Shown here: piece after piece, positions 1 to 7,271 of the stretch
Layout of the letters: every line of letters starts with the position of its first letter
Numbering within the stretch: the stretch's first letter is position 1
Assembly (NCBI RefSeq): GCF_000418325.1
Contig: NC_021658.1
Location: forward strand, 2,604,001-2,668,000
Origin: Sorangium cellulosum So0157-2
GTDB taxonomy: Bacteria; Myxococcota_A; Polyangia; Polyangiales; Polyangiaceae
Reading direction: 5' to 3'
Length of the DNA stretch: 64,000 nucleotides
Made by a program: the position numbers and the translations under genes
The notes under the pieces: model-generated
What the model saw: only the letters and a program-made list of their open reading frames with translations
Told to the model about the DNA's origin: nothing
Database searches by the model: none

Positions 1-994
1 CGAAGGCGATCACCGCCGTCCGCTCGTTCGCGGCGCGGTACGCGAGCCCGAGCTCGCCCGCGCGGCCGGCGAGGTGGCGCACGAGCGGCCGCGTCGCCTC
101 GGGGAAATGGCCGGTCGAGCGGTAGACGCTGGCGACGAGCTCCCGCTCCAGGTCCAGGATGAGCGCCGCGGCCGGCCGCTCTGCGCCCGCCTCGTCCGGC
201 GCGTCGAGCTCGTCGAGCGCGTCGAGCTCGTCGAAGATCGCCCGCAGCGCGCCGTCGAAGCCCCGCGGCAGCTCGCCTTCGCCGGGGAGCGCCGCGCCGT
301 AATACTCGTCGAGCGACGTGCCGAGCTCGGCGACGTCCTCGTCGAGCGCGTCGTCGGTCACGACCGGGTCGCGGTCGCGCAGGGCGGCCATGGCGCGATC
401 GCAGTACTCCAGCTTGGCGAGCGCCTCGGGCCAGTCGGCGTACTCGACCCGCCACGCGCGCCCGGGCGTCATCCAGACGGCGAACGTCTCTGCCCAGTCC
501 TCGTCCGGGTGCTTCTGCGCGTACCAGCCGGGCAGGTGGACGACGTGCCGGCGGCTGAACGGGATCGGCCGGTAGATCTCGTGGTAGGGCGCGTCGATCG
601 GGCCGAAGCGCTCCACCCACGCCGGCTCGCCGTACAGGCGATAAGCGTAATTGACGACGTGCCCCATCTCGTGGCGCAGGTAGCGCAGGCAATCCGCCCG
701 GGAGACGCCCTCGACATGCCCCGTGCGCGCGCCGTGGAGCGCCGTCAGGTCGGGCCTCGCCAGGTAGAACGGGATGCCGATCGAGATCGTGTCGAACGGG
801 ACTCCCCACTCCGTGGAGAGGTAGAATCGCGGGCGGACCCGGCGGATCCCGGCGAGCTCGAGCTCCGCCGTGAACTCCGCGATGATCGCCTCGAGGCGCG
901 TCCCCGCGATGGTGAGGCCGAGATCCCGGAGCGGCACCGGCCCGAGGGCGGGCTCGTGAAAGGCGGGCTCGTCGGGGGGAGCGGCGGCGGCCAT
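1..994 (-). CDS. Zincin-like metallopeptidase-type protein, C-terminus beyond window
   Basis: The frame reads leftward from ATG at 994 and is still open at base 1, so about 331 codons are visible and the C-terminus is missing. Residues 108-112 read HEMGH, the HExxH zinc-binding signature of zincin metallopeptidases, followed by VNYAYRLYG. Conserved-looking aromatic patches follow (PGWYAQKHPDEDWAETF), where a downstream Glu could be the third zinc ligand. There is no signal peptide, so a cytoplasmic location is inferred. The C-terminal third is acidic with a DELDALDELDAPDE run. Substrate and family are not recognised. The next gene, at 1376, is divergent. Confidence 0.75.
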   Translation of the reverse strand, partial: MAAAAPPDEPAFHEPALGPVPLRDLGLTIAGTRLEAIIAEFTAELELAGIRRVRPRFYLSTEWGVPFDTISIGIPFYLARPDLTALHGARTGHVEGVSRADCLRYLRHEMGHVVNYAYRLYGEPAWVERFGPIDAPYHEIYRPIPFSRRHVVHLPGWYAQKHPDEDWAETFAVWMTPGRAWRVEYADWPEALAKLEYCDRAMAALRDRDPVVTDDALDEDVAELGTSLDEYYGAALPGEGELPRGFDGALRAIFDELDALDELDAPDEAGAERPAAALILDLERELVASVYRSTGHFPEATRPLVRHLAGRAGELGLAYRAANERTAVIAF

Positions 995-1375
995 GGCGCC
1001 AGCATACCGCCGCGCCGGCGCAGGCGCTCGCCGTCGCGGGCGGCCGATCGGGCGCGCGACGGCGTGGTCCTGCTGGCGCCGGAGCAGCGGATCACCACCG
1101 GTTGCTGCCGGGGCAGCAGCGCGCGCGCGGCCGGCCTCGCCGAGCGGCGCGCGGCGGCGCGGCACGGGCGTTGCTGAACGCTGAACGCTGAACGCTGAAC
1201 GCTGAACGCTGAACGCTGGACGCCGAACGCGAACGCTGAACGCGAACGCTCACGAGCGTCGCACCGCGGACACGCGGCGACGGCTGCCGATCGCTGGCGC
1301 GGATCAACGGGCCTGATTCGAGCCGTCCACGAGGTCAAGCTGCGTTCCTTCATCGACAAGAACCGCTTTCTTCTG
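995..1375. other. Intergenic region between divergent genes
   Basis: No convincing gene. It separates the leftward protease from the rightward MFS transporter and therefore should hold promoters for both, but I see no clear -10/-35 or operator. Its one distinct feature is the heptamer array at 1173-1247. Confidence 0.6.
1173..1247. repeat. Tandem heptamer array (GCTGAAC)n
   Basis: Six perfect copies of GCTGAAC run from 1173 to 1214, followed by GCTGGAC, GCCGAAC and a degenerate tail of GCGAAC/GCTGAAC units to 1247. The array is intergenic, lies upstream of the MFS gene at 1376 and is a candidate for length variation by slippage. Confidence 0.9.
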
Positions 1376-2560
1376 GTGTTCGCCGCGCTGTCCTCGGTCA
1401 TGGGCATCAGCGTCGGCGTCGCCAAGGTGACCACGACGCTCTACGCGATGGAGCTCAGGGCGAACGAGGCGCTGCTCGGGCTCATCGCCGGATCGCAGAG
1501 CGTCGGGGTGCTGCTCATGAGCATCCCGATCGGGCTCCTCGTCGATCACCTCGGGCCCTCGCGGCTGTTCGTGCTGGGGAGCCTCGTGGCGGGGACCCTC
1601 TACATGGCCTTGCCGGCGGTCCCGACTCCGGTGTTCCTGCTGGTCTGCACGACGGCGATCAGCTTCTTCATGCCGATGCGCTTCGTCTCGCTGAGCACCG
1701 TGTTCATGCAGCAGCTCGAGACGGTGGGCGAGGGCAAGGCCGGCTGGTACCGCGGCACCCATATGGTCGGCATGTTCCTGCTGGGCCCCATGCTCGCGGC
1801 CGCGCTCACCAAGGCCCTGGGCTTTCAGGGCACCTACTGGCTCATCGGGGCGAGCTTCCTCGTCACGGTCTTCATGTCGCCGATCGTCTTCGGTCGTTAT
1901 GCGGCGCGGTCCACCCCCCGGAGGGAGCTCCGCCTCTCCGGCGTCCGGTCCGATCTCGGCCTGCTCGCGCAGGACGTCGAGCTGCGCGGCGTGTGCCTGA
2001 TCGAATTCGCGGCCCAATCGGTCAACTCGTTCTTCATGTTCTTCATCATCCCGATCGGCGTCGCCGTCGCCAGCCTGACGGCGGCCGAGGCCTCGGGGCT
2101 GCTCGCGTGGCAGGGCGTGACCTACATCTTCGCGCTGTTCTCGCTGGGCGGCCTGGTCGGCCGGGTGGGGCACGAGCGCATCTACCTCACGAGCCTCGTC
2201 CTCGTCCCGATCGCGCTCTTCTTGCTCGGCCTCTCGGGCGAGCTCAACCTGCTCCGCGCCGGCGGCCTGATCCTCGGCCTCGGGCTCGGCCTCTTGCAGA
2301 TCGCGAACCTCACCCGCATCGCCCGCATCGGCGCGCGCGTGGGGCGGGGGAAGGTGGCCGGCCTGCACGCCCTGGTGGGCCCGTCGGGAGGCCTGTTCGG
2401 CAGCACCGTGGGCGGCCTCGTGGGCAAGAGCCTCGGGCTCCAGTCGATGTTCCTGCTCCTGTCCGTGCTCTTCGGGCTGCTCGTCGCGCTCGCGCGCAGG
2501 ACGTCGAGCGCGGTGGCCGCGGTGCACCCCGCCCCGACCGAGCCGGCGGCCGCCGAGTAA
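1376..2560 (+). CDS. Major facilitator superfamily transporter
   Basis: A 394-residue polytopic inner-membrane protein with about 11-12 hydrophobic helices, in line with a 12-TM MFS permease. An MFS loop-like stretch (IGLLVDHLGPSRLF) follows the second helix. The start used is GTG at 1376. The frame stays open upstream through VKLRSFIDKNRFLL, which looks like a natural N-terminus, but I see no ATG, GTG or TTG there, so the true start is uncertain. The gene sits just before a broken NMT1-type binding-protein gene (2672-3492) and a convergent cyanase, so it could carry cyanate, nitrate-like or related small anions. That is inferred from context only. Confidence 0.8.
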   Translation: MFAALSSVMGISVGVAKVTTTLYAMELRANEALLGLIAGSQSVGVLLMSIPIGLLVDHLGPSRLFVLGSLVAGTLYMALPAVPTPVFLLVCTTAISFFMPMRFVSLSTVFMQQLETVGEGKAGWYRGTHMVGMFLLGPMLAAALTKALGFQGTYWLIGASFLVTVFMSPIVFGRYAARSTPRRELRLSGVRSDLGLLAQDVELRGVCLIEFAAQSVNSFFMFFIIPIGVAVASLTAAEASGLLAWQGVTYIFALFSLGGLVGRVGHERIYLTSLVLVPIALFLLGLSGELNLLRAGGLILGLGLGLLQIANLTRIARIGARVGRGKVAGLHALVGPSGGLFGSTVGGLVGKSLGLQSMFLLLSVLFGLLVALARRTSSAVAAVHPAPTEPAAAE

Positions 2561-2671
2561 GCGCGATCAGCGTCGGCCGAGAGGTACGGCGCGCCGTCGA
2601 CGATGTCCCTGCGGGAGAGGGGCGATCCAGATCACGCGCCGGCCCACGGCGCACACAGAGGCCTTGCACCC

Positions 2672-3492
2672 ATGCGCGAACTCGAACCGCCTGCTCCGTT
2701 CACCATAACCCGCCGCGCGTTCGTGGCGGCGCTCTCTGCCGCGCTCTCGCTCGCGGCCTGCTCGAAGGCCGAGCCGGGCGGCGGCCAGGGCGACAGGGCC
2801 GCGGGCGACTACGAGGTGCTGGAGCTGCGCCATCAGGGGTTCGCGGGCGTGGTCTCGGTGCCCGAGCTGGCAGAGGACCTCGGGTACCTCGCCCCGCTCA
2901 AGCTCACCACGAGTTCATGCTGCCACGAGTTCATGCTGAAGGAGTACCTGTCGCGCAGCGGCCTGACGAGATCGCGCAGGTCACGCTGGTGGTGCTGCCG
3001 CCCGTGAGCGCGGAGCAGGCGCTCCGGCAGAAGCAGGTGGACGTCGCGGTCCTCGGCGACATCCTGCGCGACAAGGCGCTCGAGCGCGGCGGCGTCCGGG
3101 CGCTGTTCTCGGATTACGAGCTGTTCGGCGAGTTCACCGCCGGCAGCTACGTGCTGAGGAAGCGCTTCCTCGAGGAGAGCCCGAACAGCGCCCGCAAGTT
3201 CGTGGAGGCCGTGGGGCGCGCCGTCGAGTGGGCGCGGAGCACCCCGCGCGAGGAGGTGGTGGCCCGCCTCACGCGCATCATCGAGCGGCGGGGCCGCAAC
3301 GAGGACGCGTCCGCGGTGAAGTACTGGACCAGCATGGGCGTCGCCGGCAAGGGAGGGCTCCTGTCGTCCAAGGAATACCAGGTCTGGATCGACTGGCTGG
3401 TGAAGGACGGCGAGCTGAAGCCGGGCCAGATCAAGGCCGAGGACCTGTATACAAACCAGCTCAACCCGTTCGCGACGCCGCCGGTCCAGTGA
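2672..3492 (+). pseudogene. Decayed NMT1/SsuA-type ABC substrate-binding lipoprotein
   Basis: The remains of a periplasmic binding protein of the NMT1/THI5/NrtA/SsuA type. From ATG 2672 there is a twin-Arg-like, lipoprotein-type signal (RRAFVAALSAALSLAAC), then the family N-terminus (ELRHQGFAGVVSVPELAEDLGYLAPLKL). At about 2905 it jumps to a later part of the fold (HEFMLKEYLSRSGL), so a large internal block of the lobe is missing. At the scar a 16-bp segment is tandemly duplicated (2907-2938). A second lesion near 2965 changes frame, and the C-terminal part (DEIAQVTLVVLPPVSAEQAL to LYTNQLNPFATPP) continues in another frame to the stop at 3492. No permease or ATPase gene is nearby. The frame change alone could be a read error; the missing block is harder to explain that way. 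Confidence 0.8.
2907..2938. repeat. 16-bp tandem duplication at pseudogene scar
   Basis: CCACGAGTTCATGCTG occurs at 2907-2922 and again directly at 2923-2938. It lies exactly where the binding-protein gene has lost its middle section, so it probably marks the rearrangement. Confidence 0.9.
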
Positions 3493-3519
3493 CGGCGCCG
3501 CCCCGGCGCGCCCCTGCCG

Positions 3520-3963
3520 CTACCACTTGCGGTAGGGGAGGAACTTGCCGTTCATCACCACGCGCACGCGGTCGCCCTTGGGATCGGGCACCTTGTCGAT
3601 GCTCATCTCGAAGTCGATGGCGCTCATGATGCCGTCGCCCATCTTCTCGTGGATCAGCTCCTTCAGCGTCGTGCCGTACACCTGCACGATCTCGTGGAAG
3701 CGGTAGATGAGCGGGTCGGTCGGCGGGTTCGGGCCGAGGGAGCCCTTCGACGGCGGCACCTGGAGCAGGAGCACCTCCTCCTGGCTGAGGCCGAGCAGGT
3801 TGCCGGCCGCGGCCGCCTCGTCGGCGCTCATGCACTGCTGCCCGAGCAGCGCCGAGGTGGTCCACACCTCGCTGCGCCCCACCGCCTCGGCCAGCTGCCT
3901 CCAGGTCAGCTTGCGCTCCAGCTTCGCTGCGACGATCTGCTCCACCAGGTCCATGCGCGTCAT
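3520..3963 (-). CDS. cynS: Cyanate hydratase (cyanase)
   Basis: A 147-residue cytoplasmic enzyme that converts cyanate plus bicarbonate to ammonia and CO2 via carbamate; the family is about 150-156 residues and decameric. The N-terminal helical domain (TWRQLAEAVGRSEVWTTSALLGQ) and the C-terminal catalytic domain are both present. Active-site residues expected from the E. coli enzyme are visible: Arg in LIYRFHEIVQVYG, Glu in the same helix, and Ser in GIMSAIDFEMSI. The start is ATG at 3963 (MTRMDL), with a possible internal start at 3954. The stop is 27 bp from the convergent binding-protein pseudogene, which suggests a former cyanate-uptake and detoxification locus. No CynR-type regulator is seen here. 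Confidence 0.95.
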   Translation of the reverse strand: MTRMDLVEQIVAAKLERKLTWRQLAEAVGRSEVWTTSALLGQQCMSADEAAAAGNLLGLSQEEVLLLQVPPSKGSLGPNPPTDPLIYRFHEIVQVYGTTLKELIHEKMGDGIMSAIDFEMSIDKVPDPKGDRVRVVMNGKFLPYRKW

Positions 3964-4043
3964 GGCGCCACGGTAGGCGGGGGCAGGTTTCGTGGAGCTC
4001 TCGGGAGCGTGAAATTCCGGAGCGCCGCGGCCTTCGGGGGCGG

Positions 4044-4970
4044 CTATCTCGCGCTCATCGCGGCGGCGATGCCCGCCTGCAACGTGCTGTAGGTCGCGAT
4101 GCCGCGCAGATCCACGCCGAGCTGCACCAGGACCTGGGCCATCGACGGCCGAATGCCGGTGACCAGCACGCGGGCCCCGAGGAGCCGCACCGCCTGCGCC
4201 GCGCGCACCAGCTCGTTCGCGGCCTGCGTGTCGATCGTCTCGATGCCGGTGACATCCAGGATCACGCTGGCGATGCCCTGCGCGGCGACCCGGTCGAGCA
4301 GCTGTTCCAGGAACTGCGCGGATCGATGGGCGTCGATGGGCCCGATCAACGGCGCCGCCAGCACGCCGGGGGCGAGCGGCAGGAGCGGCGTGCCGAGGAC
4401 GCGGATCGTCTCCTGCTGCGCCGCGATCAGCTCGGCGCTCCGCCGCAGCTCCTCGGCCCTCGCCTCCGCCGCCTGCCGCGCCTGCACCTGCTCGGTGATG
4501 TCGACCCCGAAGTGGCACACGCCGACGATCGTCCCCGTCCCGTCGCGCACGGGCGCATAGACGGCGTTGATCCAGCGCAGCTCGTCGCAGCCCCTCTCCA
4601 CGCTGTAGAGCTTCACGGGCAGCTCGTTGCCGTAGAACGGCTCGCCGGTGCGATAGACACCGTTCATGAGGTCCATGAACCCCTGCTCCTTGGCCTCGGG
4701 GATCGCCTCGGCGAGCGGCCTGCCCATGAGCTGCCGCTCTGGCAGGTAGGCGGCGTAGCCCGGGTTCAGGAGGGTGAACACGAAGTCGTCGCCCCGCCAC
4801 ATGGCGATTGGAGTGCGCACCTGCATGAGCATGTCGTACAGGCTCTGATACGTCGCCCGGGCGTCCGCCAGCGCGGCCTGCGCCTCCGCCAGCGCCCGCT
4901 CCAGCGCTGCTATCCGCCGCTCCGCGCTCTCGGGCGTGGATGTGTCTGCTGGAGCCGTCTCTTCACTCAT
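4044..4970 (-). CDS. PAS-STAS sensor, RsbR/stressosome type
   Basis: A 308-residue cytoplasmic protein. The order is a short coiled coil (residues 15-60, Ala/Glu-rich), a PAS domain (about 65-190, ending GVCHFGVDITEQ), a linker helix, and a C-terminal STAS domain (about 195-305) beginning LGTPLLPLAPGVLAAPLIG. This arrangement matches RsbR-like co-antagonists that control RsbT/RsbU-type switches, PAS sensing a ligand or redox cue and STAS relaying it. In the STAS motif DVTGIETIDT the Thr aligning with RsbRA T171 is kept, while the second RsbRA site is Val (IRPSMAQV). The start chosen is ATG 4970, preceded by GGGGAAAAG. No rsbS/T partner is nearby. Confidence 0.88.
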   Translation of the reverse strand: MSEETAPADTSTPESAERRIAALERALAEAQAALADARATYQSLYDMLMQVRTPIAMWRGDDFVFTLLNPGYAAYLPERQLMGRPLAEAIPEAKEQGFMDLMNGVYRTGEPFYGNELPVKLYSVERGCDELRWINAVYAPVRDGTGTIVGVCHFGVDITEQVQARQAAEARAEELRRSAELIAAQQETIRVLGTPLLPLAPGVLAAPLIGPIDAHRSAQFLEQLLDRVAAQGIASVILDVTGIETIDTQAANELVRAAQAVRLLGARVLVTGIRPSMAQVLVQLGVDLRGIATYSTLQAGIAAAMSAR

Positions 4971-5285
4971 GTCTTTTCCCCGACGTGTCGATGCGATGTC
5001 TCGCCGGCGCTCTTCCTCTCGTGAAAGAGCGCGCGCCGGTGCAGCGGTGCGGATCGATGCTAGGCGAGCGCTCGTCACCTGTAAACCACGCCACGATCGA
5101 GATCTCGCGTCGTCTCCGCTCGACGGTCGGAGCCGAGCTTGCTAGGCTGCTTCAATTGGCCGGCGAGCGCTGTGAGCGCTCGCGAGCGCGAGGGCCATGC
5201 GAGGCCGGAGTGCGCACGTGACGCCGCAGGCGCCGCGCCAGCGAACGAATCGCCATCTCCCGATTGTAAAGAGAGGTGACTTACC
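4971..5285. other. Intergenic region between divergent genes
   Basis: No gene seen. It separates the PAS-STAS gene from the secreted SRPBCC-like gene and includes a 9-bp-arm palindrome at 5163-5183. The last 20 bases carry the GAGAGGTGA ribosome-binding site for the gene at 5286. Confidence 0.6.
5163..5183. promoter_or_regulatory. Inverted repeat, candidate operator
   Basis: GCGAGCGCT (5163-5171), spacer GTG, then AGCGCTCGC (5175-5183): perfect 9-bp arms. It lies about 100 bp upstream of the gene at 5286, between two divergent genes. A dimeric regulator site is possible; a chance GC palindrome cannot be excluded. Confidence 0.4.
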
Positions 5286-5879
5286 ATGAGGATCGCCACG
5301 AGCTTATCGACTTCCTTCGCGGTCTGCCTGGCTGCGCTGCTCTCCACGGGCAGCGCGGCCGCGACCGAAGGCCCGTTCAGCGCTGATGTCGGCGTGGCGT
5401 CCAGCACGAGCTGCGACGACGAGAGCGTGTTCCTGTTCCCGAGCATCGGACAGGATCAGTACCTGAGCTACCAGCGGGTGCTGATCGACGCGCCCGTCAG
5501 CGAGGTCTGGCCCGTGCTCCGCGACATCGAGTGGTTCGCGGAGGCGGTCCTGCCAGAGGTGGCGCCGACGTTCCTGTGGCTGAACGGCGGCGGCCCGGAG
5601 ACGATCCCCTCGGCGTACCAGTTCACCTCGGGGGGCGTCACGCTCGTCGAGGAGATCATCTACCGATCCGAGGCGCACCACCAGATCCTCGTCCGCCTCC
5701 TGGAGCCGGCGTTCGGCATGGAGCAGTACTACGCGCTCGGGGATCTCACCCCGTGCGGCGACCAGACGGTGCTGGAGTACACCCGGTATCTCGAGCTCGC
5801 GCCCGGCACGGACATCGCGTTCTTCACGGCGCTGTTCACGCAGGAGTTCATCGACATTCCGGCGTATTTCGAGCAGTAG
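5286..5879 (+). CDS. Secreted SRPBCC/polyketide-cyclase-like protein
   Basis: 197 residues. The N-terminus has a Sec signal peptide (MRIATSLSTSFAVCLAALLSTGSAAA, cleavage near 26), so the mature protein is exported. The body resembles a START/SRPBCC helix-grip fold: a first strand YQRVLIDAPVSEVWPVLRDIEWF is characteristic, followed by alternating strands and a long C-terminal helix. Such folds bind hydrophobic ligands. Two Cys (in SSTSCDDES and LTPCGDQ) could form a disulfide. The ribosome-binding site GAGAGGTGACTTACC precedes ATG 5286. Ligand and role are unknown. Confidence 0.75.
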   Translation: MRIATSLSTSFAVCLAALLSTGSAAATEGPFSADVGVASSTSCDDESVFLFPSIGQDQYLSYQRVLIDAPVSEVWPVLRDIEWFAEAVLPEVAPTFLWLNGGGPETIPSAYQFTSGGVTLVEEIIYRSEAHHQILVRLLEPAFGMEQYYALGDLTPCGDQTVLEYTRYLELAPGTDIAFFTALFTQEFIDIPAYFEQ

Positions 5880-5909
5880 CGCGAGCGGCCCTGGCCGAAG
5901 AGCCGCCGA

Positions 5910-5925
5910 GGCGCCCGGGGGCGCC
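5910..5925. terminator. Possible bidirectional terminator stem
   Basis: GGCGCCC-GG-GGGCGCC forms a perfect 7-bp inverted repeat between the convergent genes ending at 5879 and 6021. No U-tract follows, so a Rho-independent function is doubtful. Confidence 0.3.
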
Positions 5926-6020
5926 CCGAGACACGAGACCTCTCTCGTTGCGCTCCTCGACACCTCGTTCGGTTCGTCCCCCGCTCGCCGGCGCCCCGCG
6001 CCCGGGGCGCTGGCGGCCCG

Positions 6021-7271
6021 TCACTTGAGGACCTCGACCGCCATCCCGTCGGTCAGCTCCGCGCTCGCGAGCTTCACGATCCGCTCGCTCCCGTCGAGCC
6101 CCGTCGACACGTGGATCGTCGCGCCCGTGTCGCGCTCGACCGTGATGGGCGCGAAGCGGATCTTGCTCCCGGCATCCACGACGGCCACGCGGAGCCCCTT
6201 GGCGTCGTTGTAGAGCGCCGTCGCCGGGATCTCGAGCACGCGGTGCGGCGTGGGCAGGGTCAGCGCGACCTCGGCGTACATGCCCGCGAGGAGCCGCCCG
6301 TCGGGGTTCGGCACCCGCACCTCCGTGTTCATCGTCCGCGTCGCCGCGTCGAGCGCGCCGGCCGTGCGCGCGATCGTGCCCTGGAACGGCTGCGCCGCGA
6401 ACTCGCGCACCGTGACCTTCGCCGGCGCGTCGACCCGCACGCTGGGCGCCACGTCCTGCGGGACGCCCACGAAGACGCGCACCGGGTCGGTCGCCGCGAT
6501 CCGGAAGAGCGGCGTCCCGTTGCCCGCCGTGACCAGCGCCCCGCGGTCGATCGTCCGCGAGGTGACCGTCCCCGCGAACGGCGCGGCGATCTTCGCGAAC
6601 TTCTTGAGATCCAGGATGCGCTGGATGTTCGCCTGCTGCGCGGTGATCGCCGCCTGCGCCACGGTGACGCTCGCCTCGGCGACGTGCGCCTGGCCCTGCC
6701 GCTGCTCGAGCTCCTCCTGCGGCGCCACGCCCGCGGGCACGAGCTGCTGGTAGCGCTGCACGCTCGACCGCGACAGGTCGCGGTTCGCCTGGGCCTGCAC
6801 GAGGCCGGCGTTCGCCTGCACGAGCTGCGCGCGGGCCTGCGCGAGCTCCTGATCGAGCTCGGGCGTGTCGATCTCGGCGAGGACCTGCCCCTCCTCGACC
6901 TTGTCGCCGATATCGGCGCTCCACTTCCGCACGTAGCCGCTCACGCGCGGGTAGACGACCGTCTCCTCGAGCGGCTGGATGCTCCCCGGCAGGACGAGCG
7001 CCCGGTCGCTCGACACCGGCTGCGGCGAGACGACCACGACGCGCGGCGCGGCGCCCTCGGCGGCCCGCACGCCCTCCTCGAGCGCGGCGCGGGCGCTCCG
7101 GCGCGGCAGGTACGCCGCGGCGAACGCCGCCCCGAGCGCGACGGCGAGGCCCACGCCGAGGGCGAGGCCGCGCGTGCGCGTCATCGCGGCGGGCGGCGGC
7201 AGATCGAAGCCGAGATCGTCGGCGGGAGGGCCCGGGGGCGGCGTCTGGGCAGGGCGTTCGGGGGAGCTCAT
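6021..7271 (-). CDS. RND efflux membrane-fusion (adaptor) protein
   Basis: A 416-residue periplasmic adaptor of the HlyD/AcrA type. An N-terminal cytoplasmic Pro-rich tail is followed by one membrane helix (GLALGVGLAVALGAAFAAAYL, about 35-55). Then come a biotinyl-lipoyl-like half (VYPRVSGYVRKW and DKVEEGQVLAEIDTPEL), an alpha-helical hairpin rich in Ala/Gln (about 120-210), the second lipoyl half (KIAAPFAGTVTSRTID), a beta-barrel domain, and a membrane-proximal domain ending MAVEVLK. It should bridge the inner-membrane pump encoded next to it with an outer-membrane TolC-like channel that is not in this window. Its start codon overlaps the pump's reading frame by 4 bases, so order and coupling need care: the pump gene lies upstream in the same transcript. 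Confidence 0.93.
   Translation of the reverse strand: MSSPERPAQTPPPGPPADDLGFDLPPPAAMTRTRGLALGVGLAVALGAAFAAAYLPRRSARAALEEGVRAAEGAAPRVVVVSPQPVSSDRALVLPGSIQPLEETVVYPRVSGYVRKWSADIGDKVEEGQVLAEIDTPELDQELAQARAQLVQANAGLVQAQANRDLSRSSVQRYQQLVPAGVAPQEELEQRQGQAHVAEASVTVAQAAITAQQANIQRILDLKKFAKIAAPFAGTVTSRTIDRGALVTAGNGTPLFRIAATDPVRVFVGVPQDVAPSVRVDAPAKVTVREFAAQPFQGTIARTAGALDAATRTMNTEVRVPNPDGRLLAGMYAEVALTLPTPHRVLEIPATALYNDAKGLRVAVVDAGSKIRFAPITVERDTGATIHVSTGLDGSERIVKLASAELTDGMAVEVLK

Noticed and set aside
1376..2560. Cyanate transporter CynX
   Set aside because: Context suggests it, but the sequence shows only a general MFS protein.
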